From Actinomycetota bacterium (lineage in GTDB: Bacteria > Actinomycetota > Thermoleophilia > Gaiellales > Gaiellaceae): DNA of 13,300 nucleotides. Every line of letters starts with the position of its first letter. Position 1 is the first letter of the stretch. A program made the translations under genes and the position numbers. Positions 6,396 to 13,040 of the stretch are shown here, piece after piece. The DNA lies in the NCBI GenBank assembly GCA_013695295.1, contig JACDAS010000098.1, positions 1-13,300 on the forward strand, in the 5' to 3' direction. The notes beneath the pieces were generated by a model. It saw only the letters and a program-made list of their open reading frames with translations, did no database searches and had not been told where the DNA came from.

Positions 6396-7562
6396 TTGTC
6401 AGATGCAACATTCCGCGCGCTCGGCGTGAGCGCAGAAGTCGACGGCGCGCTCGCAGCGCGCAACATCATTACGCCGTTTCGCGTCCAGGCGCTCGTCATC
6501 CCGGACGCGCTGACCGGCCAGGACGTCCTCGCGAAGGCCCCGACGGGCTCCGGGAAGACGCTCGCATTCGCGGTGCCGATCGTGGAGCGCATCCGCCCAG
6601 GGGGCGGGACACCCGCGGCCCTCGTGCTCGTCCCGACACGCGAGCTCGCCGTCCAGGTGACAGGCGACCTCGCGCTCGTGGCACGTCCCAAGGGCCTGCG
6701 CGTCGCCTCGGTCTACGGCGGCATGCCGCTCGGGGCCCAGGCCAAGCGGAGCAAGGACGCGGACGTCATCGTCGCGACTCCGGGCCGTCTGCAGGATCTC
6801 GTCGACCGCCGGCTGATCTCGCTCGAGCGAGTCTCGATCCTGATCCTCGACGAGGCCGATCGGATGCTCGACATGGGCTTCAAGCCCCAGGTCGAGAAGC
6901 TCGTCCGCCGGCTTCCACGCGACCGTCAGACGATGCTCTTCTCCGCGACGCTCGACGGCGAGGTGGCCGAGCTCGCGCGGGAGCTCACCCGCGATCCGGT
7001 GAGGGTCGAGGCCGAGCTGGCCGCGGAGGCGACGATCGTCGAGCACACCTTCGTCTCGGTGACGCCCGACAGCAAGCTCGACGCGCTCGTCCAGGCGCTC
7101 CAGGCCGAGCGGGGGCTCGCGCTCGTCTTCGTCCGCACCAGGCGCGGCGCGGACCGGCTCGTCCAGAAGCTAGCCCGCCAGAACGTCAGTGCGGTCGCGC
7201 TGCACGGGGACATGGCCCAGAACGCCCGCGAGCGCTCGCTGGCACGGTTCCGGGCCGGGACGGTCAACGCGCTCGTGGCGACTGACGTGGCCGCGCGCGG
7301 GCTCGACCTGGTCGACATCACGCACGTGATCAACTTCGACCCGCCCGAGGACGACAAGGGCTACGTCCACCGCGTGGGCCGCACCGGCCGCGCCGGGCGC
7401 GGTGGTAGCGGGATCACCCTCGTCCTGCCCGAGCAGCAGGCCGACGTCAGCCGGGTCGCGACACGCCTCGGCCACCGGGATCAGTTCGAGCGCGAGGGCA
7501 TGCGGGTCGCCCCGGCGAGGCGCGTCTACACGAGCCGCCGCGGCCGCCGGTCACGCTGGTAG
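6396..7562 (+). CDS. DEAD-box ATP-dependent RNA helicase, 388 aa
   Basis: ATP-dependent RNA remodelling enzyme, likely in ribosome assembly or mRNA turnover. All core motifs are present: Q-motif PFRVQ (27-31), Walker A APTGSGKT (48-55), Ia PTREL (80-84), TPGR (128-131), DEAD (152-155), SAT (183-185), HGDM (270-273), ATDVAARGLD (295-304) and HRVGRTGR (325-332). The protein is little more than the two RecA-like domains. The C-terminal tail is about 30 residues, ending in a basic RRGRRSRW, with no RNA-binding domain like that of DeaD or DbpA. The TTG start at 6396 is chosen for its AAGGAG site and gives the conventional N terminus SDATFRALGV; the longer frame to 6219 lies in the upstream gene. 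The gap after the glycan gene is 47 nt. RhlE-like identity is plausible, but I give no symbol. Confidence 0.95.
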   Translation: MSDATFRALGVSAEVDGALAARNIITPFRVQALVIPDALTGQDVLAKAPTGSGKTLAFAVPIVERIRPGGGTPAALVLVPTRELAVQVTGDLALVARPKGLRVASVYGGMPLGAQAKRSKDADVIVATPGRLQDLVDRRLISLERVSILILDEADRMLDMGFKPQVEKLVRRLPRDRQTMLFSATLDGEVAELARELTRDPVRVEAELAAEATIVEHTFVSVTPDSKLDALVQALQAERGLALVFVRTRRGADRLVQKLARQNVSAVALHGDMAQNARERSLARFRAGTVNALVATDVAARGLDLVDITHVINFDPPEDDKGYVHRVGRTGRAGRGGSGITLVLPEQQADVSRVATRLGHRDQFEREGMRVAPARRVYTSRRGRRSRW

Positions 7563-7577
7563 GACGCGGGTCGGAAG

Positions 7578-7814
7578 GTGACCAAGGGGTACGCGGAGGG
7601 CCCGGCTGCGGAGGAGGCCGAGCGGCGGCGCGACGCGCTCGAGAGCGGACACGCCCTGGACGAGGACGAGCCGCTGCGCGCGGCTGTCTACGGGGCCACG
7701 AGGGACGAGCCCGAGAGCCACTTCATCGGCTGGCGGGACGACCTCGACCCCGACCAGCTCTTCAGCTCCGGCAAGGCCTGGGGCCTGACCGTGCGCCGGG
7801 TGCCTAGAGGTTGA
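7578..7814 (+). CDS. Small acidic hypothetical protein, 78 aa
   Basis: Not recognised. It begins at a GTG 15 nt after the helicase stop, in the same frame, with GGAAGG very close before the start. The N-terminal half is charged and probably helical (EEAERRRDALESG, then DEDEPLRAAVYG). The C-terminal half holds HFIGWRDDLDPDQLF and ends in a short basic stretch. There is no signal peptide, membrane segment or cysteine. Its end overlaps the convergent DUF6636-like gene by 11 nt. Position suggests co-transcription with the helicase. A spurious ORF cannot be excluded, since long open frames are common at this GC content. Confidence 0.5.
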   Translation: MTKGYAEGPAAEEAERRRDALESGHALDEDEPLRAAVYGATRDEPESHFIGWRDDLDPDQLFSSGKAWGLTVRRVPRG

Positions 7815-8250
7815 AGACGACGTAGCCCTCGCGCGCGACGCGGAAGCCGACGCGGGGAGCTGTTCGGTACCGGCAGGTGATGCCGTTCGTGGCCGAGGTG
7901 CAGCGGATCGGCCCGATGTCAACCGACCGGCCGTAACCGAGCCGGGTACAGGCCCCGGAGGGGACACAGAGGGGCCCGACGTCGCCGCGGCAGGCGCCGA
8001 CCGTGACCCGGCGCCGGGAGAGCTGCACCTCCGTCGGGACCCAGTCCACATCGCAGCCTGCGGGTCGAGGCGGGCGCCTCGGCCAGGTGGTCTTCTGCAC
8101 GTAGCACCCGACGAAGATCGGGGCCGTGGTGCTGCCCAGGCAGTCGATGTTGCCCGAGGGGCTGGTGAACTGGATGAACCGGGCCTGCGCGGGCACGGCG
8201 CAGACGGCCGCTGCGATCGCCGCAAGCGCGAGGATGCGGAGGGACTTCAT
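7804..8250 (-). CDS. Secreted cysteine-rich protein, DUF6636-like, 148 aa
   Basis: Small exported protein of unknown function. Residues 1-23 are a classical Sec signal peptide: MKSLR, a hydrophobic run, and an Ala-x-Ala type site at AQA before RF. The mature part has eight cysteines, enough for four disulfides, and starts with FTSPSGNIDC, followed later by a GCDVDW segment. The end, GFRVAREGYVVF, resembles the terminal motif I associate with DUF6636 proteins of actinobacteria; the family name is from memory. The signal cysteine at residue 17 is not in a convincing lipobox, so a free secreted protein is more likely than a lipoprotein. The ATG at 8248-8250 has only a weak GGG before it. The gene diverges from the kor operon and its 3' end overlaps the small ORF at 7578-7814. 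Confidence 0.8.
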   Translation of the reverse strand: MKSLRILALAAIAAAVCAVPAQARFIQFTSPSGNIDCLGSTTAPIFVGCYVQKTTWPRRPPRPAGCDVDWVPTEVQLSRRRVTVGACRGDVGPLCVPSGACTRLGYGRSVDIGPIRCTSATNGITCRYRTAPRVGFRVAREGYVVFNL

Positions 8251-8286
8251 CCCGGCATCATCGCATCGCCGGGCCGGTCGGTGCGC

Positions 8287-8318
8287 CAGGCTCCGGCTTG
8301 GCGGGGCTCCGGAGCCTG
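8287..8318. terminator. Perfect 10-bp inverted repeat, possible terminator or attenuator
   Basis: CAGGCTCCGG (8287-8296) and CCGGAGCCTG (8309-8318) are exact reverse complements around a 12-nt loop. On the plus strand the stem is followed by CTGTTT, a poor U-tract. No gene ends nearby on either strand: the region is divergent and the only plus-strand gene upstream stops at 7814. It may stop read-through towards kor, act as an operator, or affect the leader of the DUF6636-like gene on the minus strand. Confidence 0.35.
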
Positions 8319-8427
8319 CTGTTTAAGGCACACCCAACCTCCTCCCCGCTGCGACGCTAGCTGCGAAAGACGCCGACGTGGGTGCCGACTTCGTGCCGAA
8401 TCTGCGACGGGCGGCCCTGGCTCAGAG

Positions 8428-8436
8428 TGCTATACC
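8428..8436 (+). promoter_or_regulatory. Probable extended -10 promoter of the kor operon
   Basis: TGCTATACC combines an extended -10 (TG one base upstream) with TATACC, a good match to TATAAT and A/T-rich against a very GC-rich background. No clear -35 is seen, which extended -10 promoters can tolerate. Transcription would start near 8443 and leave a leader of about 134 nt before korA. Confidence 0.45.
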
Positions 8437-8576
8437 TTCGGCGAGGTCGTGGCTGAAAGCACCTTTCGAGCTGAAGCACGGGCCGTCTGGCCACGCTGGG
8501 CGGCGCGATGCGTCGTCCTCAGCCCCCTAGCGCTGCGCTCGCCCAGTGCGCCCGGTCAGCGCCTGGTCGGTCCGAG

Positions 8577-10415
8577 ATGAACCCCAAGACAGTCGAGCAG
8601 CTCGATCAGGTGACCATCCGCTTCGCCGGGGACTCCGGTGACGGGATGCAGCTCACCGGCGCGCGCTTCACGAGCGAGACCGCCCAGCTCGGCAACGACC
8701 TCTCGACGCTCCCCGACTTCCCGGCGGAGATCCGGGCCCCGGCCGGCTCGCTCCCCGGCGTGTCGGGATTTCAGATCCACTTCGCCGACCACGACATCCT
8801 CACGCCCGGCGACCAGCCGAACGTGCTCGTGGCGATGAACCCCGCGGCGCTGCGCACGAACCTCCGCGACCTCCCCCTTGGCGGGACGCTGATCGTGAAC
8901 CGGGACGCCTTCACCGACCGGAACCTCGAGAAGGCCGGCTATACCTCGAACCCGCTCGAGGACGGCTCGGTGGCCGAGTACCAGGTGCATGCGGTGCCGC
9001 TGACCTCGATGACACTCGAGGCGCTGAAGGAGATCGACGTCTCGAAGCGCGAGGCCGAACGAGCGAAGAACATGTTCGCGCTCGGGCTGATGTCCTGGCT
9101 CTACACGCGCCCGCTCGAGGGCACGGTCGCCTCGATCGAGCGGAAGTTCGCGAAGCGGCCCGAGATCGTCCAGGCGAACGTGACCGCGCTGCGCGCCGGC
9201 TACGCGTTCGGCGAGACGACGGAGGGCTTCGCGACGCAGTACGAGGTCCGCCCGGCGCCGCTCCCTCCCGGCACCTACCGCAACATCACGGGCAACCAGG
9301 CGATCGCGCTCGGGCTCGTCGCCGCGAGCGTCCAGAGCGGGCTTGCCGTCTACCTCGGCGCCTACCCGATCACGCCCGCGTCGGAGATCCTCGAGACCCT
9401 CGCCGGCTACAAGCACTTCGGTGTCCGCACCTTCCAGGCCGAGGACGAGATCGCTGCCGCGGGCGCGGCGCTCGGGGCCTCCTTCGGCGGCGCGCTCGGG
9501 ATCACGACCTCGAGCGGGCCGGGCATCGTCCTGAAGCAGGAGGTGATCGGCCTCGCGGTGACGCTCGAGCTGCCGCTCGTGATCCTCGACATCCAGCGCG
9601 CGGGCCCCTCCACGGGGATGCCGACGAAGCCGGAGCAGGCCGACCTCCTGAACGTCCTCTTCGGCCGGAACTCCGAGTCGCCCGTTCCGGTCGTGGCGGC
9701 GTCGACGCCGGGCGGCTGCTTCGACGCCGCGATCGAGGCCTGCCGGATCGCGCTCAAGTACCGGACGCCCGTCTTCTGCCTCTCGGATGCCTACCTCGCG
9801 AACGGCTCGGAGCCGTGGTTGATCCCCGACCCCGCGACGCTGCCGGACATCTCGACTGCCTTCGCCGAGCAGGCCGACCACGAGGGGGCCTTCATGCCCT
9901 ACCTGCGCGACGTGCAGACGCTCGCGCGGCCCTGGGCGATTCCCGGGACGCCGGGGCTCGAGCACCGGATCGGCGGGCTCGAGAAGGCAGACGGCACCGG
10001 CAACGTCTCCTACGACCCGGACAACCACGACTACATGGTTCGCGTGCGTGCGCAGAAGGTGGCGGGGATCGCGGCGGACATCCCCGAGCTCGAGGTCGAC
10101 CACGACGAGGGTGCCGATCTGCTCGTGCTCGGGTGGGGCGGCACCTACGGCCCGATCGCCTCCGCCGTCCGGAGAGTCCGGAAGACAGGCGGCAAGGTCG
10201 CGCAGGCGCACCTGACGCACCTGAACCCTTTCCCGGCGAACACCGGCGGCGTCCTGCGGAGCTACGACCGCGTGCTCGTCCCCGAGATGAATCTCGGCCA
10301 GCTCCTGAAGCTGGTCCGGGCCGAGTTCCTCGTCGACGCGGTCGGCTACAACCGCGTGCGGGGCATGCCGTTCTCGAGCGCCGAGCTCGGCGAGGCGATC
10401 GAGGGGCTGCTGTGA
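8577..10415 (+). CDS. korA: 2-oxoacid:ferredoxin oxidoreductase, fused gamma-alpha subunit, 612 aa
   Basis: Large subunit of a CoA-dependent 2-oxoacid (probably 2-oxoglutarate):ferredoxin oxidoreductase, which interconverts 2-oxoacid plus CoA and acyl-CoA plus CO2, passing electrons to ferredoxin. Residues 1-220 are the gamma domain (RFAGDSGDGMQLTG, 15-28). The alpha part carries YPITPASEI (263-271), the family's YPITP motif, and GPSTGMPTKPEQADL (343-357), followed by the transketolase C-like domain (about 515-612). The gamma-alpha fusion and length match mycobacterial-type KorA. The ATG at 8577 gives the usual N terminus. GGTCGG upstream is a weak ribosome-binding site, and the frame back to 8508 reads as non-coding. 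The stop overlaps the next start (GTGA). Substrate preference for 2-oxoglutarate over pyruvate is inferred from resemblance. Confidence 0.93.
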   Translation: MNPKTVEQLDQVTIRFAGDSGDGMQLTGARFTSETAQLGNDLSTLPDFPAEIRAPAGSLPGVSGFQIHFADHDILTPGDQPNVLVAMNPAALRTNLRDLPLGGTLIVNRDAFTDRNLEKAGYTSNPLEDGSVAEYQVHAVPLTSMTLEALKEIDVSKREAERAKNMFALGLMSWLYTRPLEGTVASIERKFAKRPEIVQANVTALRAGYAFGETTEGFATQYEVRPAPLPPGTYRNITGNQAIALGLVAASVQSGLAVYLGAYPITPASEILETLAGYKHFGVRTFQAEDEIAAAGAALGASFGGALGITTSSGPGIVLKQEVIGLAVTLELPLVILDIQRAGPSTGMPTKPEQADLLNVLFGRNSESPVPVVAASTPGGCFDAAIEACRIALKYRTPVFCLSDAYLANGSEPWLIPDPATLPDISTAFAEQADHEGAFMPYLRDVQTLARPWAIPGTPGLEHRIGGLEKADGTGNVSYDPDNHDYMVRVRAQKVAGIAADIPELEVDHDEGADLLVLGWGGTYGPIASAVRRVRKTGGKVAQAHLTHLNPFPANTGGVLRSYDRVLVPEMNLGQLLKLVRAEFLVDAVGYNRVRGMPFSSAELGEAIEGLL

Positions 10416-10606
10416 GTGGCTTCGGCTACCGGGCGACGAAGGACGGGACCGTGTTCGTCTCCTTTGGCGGCCGCGACGTGACGACCCTGCGCGGGGACGC
10501 GGCCTCCCGCTTCGCGGCTCGCGTCGAGGGGCTCGACGAGGCGGCGACGCAGCAGCTCCTCGCCCGAGTCACCGGCAACTTCAGGCGCGGGAACGAGCGC
10601 CGGTGA
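10412..10606 (+). CDS. Small protein of unknown function between korA and korB, 64 aa
   Basis: A small gene overlapping korA by 4 nt (GTGA, 10412-10415) and korB by 4 nt (GTGA, 10603-10606), so all three are probably translated by coupled ribosomes. Residues 1-30 look beta-rich (GFGYRATKDGTVFVSFGGRDVTTL split by turns). Residues 31-52 are a helix (AASRFAARVEGLDEAATQQL). The tail ARVTGNFRRGNER (51-63) is strongly basic. There is no cysteine, so it is not a ferredoxin or delta subunit, and no signal or membrane segment. I recall short uncharacterised actinobacterial proteins with a similar TGNF(K/R)RGNE ending, some not near kor, but could not verify this. A role in Kor assembly, regulation or RNA binding is speculation from its placement. 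Confidence 0.85.
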   Translation: MSGFGYRATKDGTVFVSFGGRDVTTLRGDAASRFAARVEGLDEAATQQLLARVTGNFRRGNERR

Positions 10607-11622
10607 GCGGCGGCAACGGTCACGGCCCGCTCGTGCAGCTGTCGGCGAAGGACTTCAAGACCGACCAGGAGGTCCGCTGGTGCCCCGGCTGCGGCGACTA
10701 CGCGATCCTCGCGGCGATGCAGAGCTTCATGCCGGAGCTCGGCGTGCCTCGCGAGCGGACGGTCTTCGTCTCCGGGATCGGCTGCGCCGCGCGCTTCCCC
10801 TACTACATGCAGACCTACGGGATGCACTCGATCCACGGGCGCGCGCCGGCGATCGCAACCGGTCTCGCGACGTCCCGGCCCGACCTGTCGGTGTGGGTCG
10901 TGACCGGCGACGGCGACGCGCTCTCGATCGGGGGCAACCACCTGATCCACGCGCTCCGCCGGAACGTCAACCTGAAGATCCTGCTCTTCAACAACCAGAT
11001 CTACGGCCTCACGAAGGGCCAGTACTCGCCGACGTCCGAGGTCGGCAAGGTGACGAAGTCGACGCCCATGGGCTCGCTCGACTACCCCTTCAACCCCGTC
11101 TCGCTCGCGATCGGGGCAGAGGCGACCTTCGTCGCCCGCTCGATCGACACCGACCGCAAGCACCTGACCGAGGTGCTGCGGCGCGCCGCGACCCACCGGG
11201 GGACCGCCTTCGTCGAGATCTACCAGAACTGCAACATCTTCAACGACGGCGCCTTCGACGTCGTGAAGGAGCAGAAGGAGAACCAGATCCGGCTCGAGCA
11301 CGGCCAGCCGATCCGCTTCGGCGCCGAGGGCGAGCGCGGGGTTCGGCAGCGCGCGGACGGCTCCTGTGAGCTCGTCGACGTGGCCGAGGCCGGCGCCCTG
11401 CTCGTCCACGACGAGCACCAGGTGCACTCGAGCCTTGCGTTCGCGCTCTCCCGCCTGGCGCACACGCCCGAAGGCCCGACCCCGATCGGCATCTTCCGCG
11501 ACGTCGAGCGTCCGGTCTACGACGAGCTGATGGCCGAGCAGCTCGAGGCCGCCTCGGAGTCGCGTGGCAAGGGCGACCTCGGCGAGCTCCTGCACGCCGG
11601 CGACACCTGGACGATCGCCTAG
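10603..11622 (+). CDS. korB: 2-oxoacid:ferredoxin oxidoreductase beta subunit, 339 aa
   Basis: Thiamine-diphosphate and [4Fe-4S] subunit, partner of KorA. WCPGCGDY (26-33) gives Cys27 and Cys30, GIGCAARFPYY gives Cys61, and YQNCNIF gives Cys210. These four match the cluster ligands of two-subunit oxidoreductases. The thiamine-diphosphate motif runs from GDGDALSIGG (102-111) to LLFNN (127-131), with Asp103-Gly104-Asp105 at the metal site. NQIYGLTKGQYSPTS (131-145) is typical of the family. The C-terminal 100 residues are the usual variable end. No ferredoxin-like CxxCxxCxxxC domain exists here or nearby, so an unlinked ferredoxin must accept the electrons. The GTG start overlaps the preceding small gene's stop. 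No terminator is evident in the 61 nt before msrA. Confidence 0.95.
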   Translation: MSGGNGHGPLVQLSAKDFKTDQEVRWCPGCGDYAILAAMQSFMPELGVPRERTVFVSGIGCAARFPYYMQTYGMHSIHGRAPAIATGLATSRPDLSVWVVTGDGDALSIGGNHLIHALRRNVNLKILLFNNQIYGLTKGQYSPTSEVGKVTKSTPMGSLDYPFNPVSLAIGAEATFVARSIDTDRKHLTEVLRRAATHRGTAFVEIYQNCNIFNDGAFDVVKEQKENQIRLEHGQPIRFGAEGERGVRQRADGSCELVDVAEAGALLVHDEHQVHSSLAFALSRLAHTPEGPTPIGIFRDVERPVYDELMAEQLEAASESRGKGDLGELLHAGDTWTIA

Positions 11623-11683
11623 CGTCGGCCGAGTTTCAGGTCAATCCTCTGTAGCACCCCCGGGTCCTGCGAGACTAGGCAGC

Positions 11684-12166
11684 ATGGAGACAGCGACTTT
11701 TGCAGCGGGCTGCTTCTGGGGCGTCGAGGCGGCGTTCCGGCAGCTCGACGGCGTCACCGGGACCCGTGTCGGCTACATCGGCGGTCACGCCGCCGATCCG
11801 ACCTACGAGGCCGTCTGCTCGGACACGACCGGGCATGCAGAGGCCGTCGAGGTCACCTACGACCCCGGGCGCGTCACCTACGAGGAGCTGCTCGACGTCT
11901 TCTGGGCCAAGCACGATCCCACCCAGGTGAACCGCCAGGGCTACGACGTCGGCTCGCAGTACCGCACTGCGATCTTCGTCAACTCGCCCGAGCAGCAGGC
12001 GGCCGCGACCTCGTCGCGCGACGCTCTCCAGCGCACCCTGACTCGGCAGGTCGCGACCGAGATCCTGCCCGAGACGCCGTTCTACGAGGCCGAGGACTAC
12101 CACCAGCAGTACCTCGAGAAGCGTGGCCGCTCGAGCTGCCACGTGAATCTGCAGCCCGCCGGCTAG
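11684..12166 (+). CDS. msrA: Peptide-methionine (S)-S-oxide reductase, 160 aa
   Basis: Repairs the S epimer of methionine sulfoxide in proteins. The active site is AAGCFWG with Cys10 catalytic. Family motifs follow: RVGYIGG (28-34), TGHAEAVEV (49-57), VGSQYRTAIF (89-98) and FYEAEDYHQQYLEK (133-146). Cys152 near the C terminus (SSCHVN) is the likely resolving cysteine, with Cys45 as another candidate. The length is normal for a minimal MsrA. The ATG at 11684 gives the standard N terminus; the frame back to 11564 lies inside korB. It is 61 nt downstream of korB on the same strand with no obvious terminator between them, and converges with the DUF1206 gene 12 nt away. I see no clear Shine-Dalgarno. 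Confidence 0.95.
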   Translation: METATFAAGCFWGVEAAFRQLDGVTGTRVGYIGGHAADPTYEAVCSDTTGHAEAVEVTYDPGRVTYEELLDVFWAKHDPTQVNRQGYDVGSQYRTAIFVNSPEQQAAATSSRDALQRTLTRQVATEILPETPFYEAEDYHQQYLEKRGRSSCHVNLQPAG

Positions 12167-12178
12167 GCACTTCGCTTC

Positions 12179-13006
12179 CTAGACCTCGCGGTAGCGGGCC
12201 TCGGCGAAGCAGAAGACGCCGTAGGCGAGCAGGCCGACCGCGACCAGGCCGAGCAGCCACGGCCCGTGTGACGCATTGGCGAGCTTCTGGAGGGCGCCGT
12301 CGAGCCCGATCGCCTCCTTGGGGTCGTACTCGATCGCCGCCTTCAGGACGAAGATCCCGATCAGCCCGAAGACGACTGCCCGCGCGAGGAGGCCGACGAC
12401 CCCGATCCGGGTCGCCCAGGGTCTCGCCTCGTCGCTCTTGTTCCACTGTTCGAGGAACTTCTTCGTGACCCCTCGGTACCCGTTGTACAGGCCGACACCG
12501 ATCAGCACGAGCCCCACCAGCCCTACGAGCCAGGTCCCGGCGGGCCAGTCGAGCACGGCCGAGGTCGTCTTCTTCGCCTTGGTGTTCTGCGACTCCTGGC
12601 CGCCGGATCGCGTGAGCAGCCGGGCGGTGCTGTAGGTGAGCGCGACATAGACTGCTCCGCGGCCGGCGTAGCCGAGGCGCTTGGCGATCCCGGAGGCGCC
12701 GTCGTCGTCGTGCCCGCGGCGGCCGAACAGCGCGTCGGCGAAGCGCCACAGGGCGTAGCAGGCGAAGCCGAGCGCGAGACCGATCAGGAGCACCTTGCCG
12801 AAACCCTCGTCCGCGAGCGTCGCGAGCGCCCCTTGCCTGCTCGTGGCCTTGCCGCCGTCCCCGAAAGCGAGCCGCAGGGCGAGAATCGCGACGATCACGT
12901 ACGACACGCCCTTGGCGATCAGCCCGATCCGGGCCAGGACGGTGATCCAGCGCGGATTCTCGGTCGGGCGAACGGAGGCGGGCAGGGTCGCTTCGAGGTT
13001 CTTCAC
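12179..13006 (-). CDS. DUF1206 membrane protein, three repeats, 275 aa
   Basis: Integral membrane protein of unknown function. It has three copies of a two-helix unit, at about residues 20-95, 106-180 and 197-272. Each begins with a similar Arg/Gly-rich lead-in to a helix (ARIGLIAKGVSYVIVAILAL, KRLGYAGRGAVYVALTYS, TRIGVVGLLARAVVFGLIGI). This is the layout of DUF1206 proteins, which have six transmembrane segments; no transport or enzymatic motif is visible. The GTG start at 13004-13006 has GAGG about 6 nt upstream. The gene lies 34 nt after the msrB stop on the same strand, so co-transcription is likely. That might link it to oxidative or envelope stress, but this is inference from position only. 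Confidence 0.85.
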   Translation of the reverse strand: MKNLEATLPASVRPTENPRWITVLARIGLIAKGVSYVIVAILALRLAFGDGGKATSRQGALATLADEGFGKVLLIGLALGFACYALWRFADALFGRRGHDDDGASGIAKRLGYAGRGAVYVALTYSTARLLTRSGGQESQNTKAKKTTSAVLDWPAGTWLVGLVGLVLIGVGLYNGYRGVTKKFLEQWNKSDEARPWATRIGVVGLLARAVVFGLIGIFVLKAAIEYDPKEAIGLDGALQKLANASHGPWLLGLVAVGLLAYGVFCFAEARYREV

Positions 13007-13040
13007 CGGCGGCCTCTACCCAACCCGCGGATTCGGAATC

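Larger units (their letters stand above)
8251..8576. other. Divergent intergenic region upstream of the kor operon
   Basis: 326 nt with no convincing gene. From left to right it holds a 10-bp perfect inverted repeat (8287-8318), three short phased repeats of GCCGA(C/A) (8372-8400), an extended -10 element (8428-8436), and a leader of about 134 nt with a GCTGAAAGCAC/GCTGAAGCAC near-repeat (8452-8462, 8470-8479). Open frames crossing it have no ribosome-binding site and no recognisable protein character. No tRNA or known riboswitch could be recognised by eye. Confidence 0.6.

Noticed and set aside
8556..10220. 554-residue open frame antisense to korA
   Set aside because: Typical GC-rich shadow: dominated by Arg, Gly, Val, Asp and Leu with no domain, while the plus strand encodes a clear KorA.
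10426..11595. 389-residue open frame antisense to korB
   Set aside because: Antisense shadow of a gene with all its cluster ligands and its cofactor motif intact.
12163..12182. CTAGG...CCTAG hairpin between msrA and the DUF1206 gene as a terminator
   Set aside because: Only 5 bp, with a 10-nt loop and no U-tract. It consists mainly of the two TAG stop codons facing each other.
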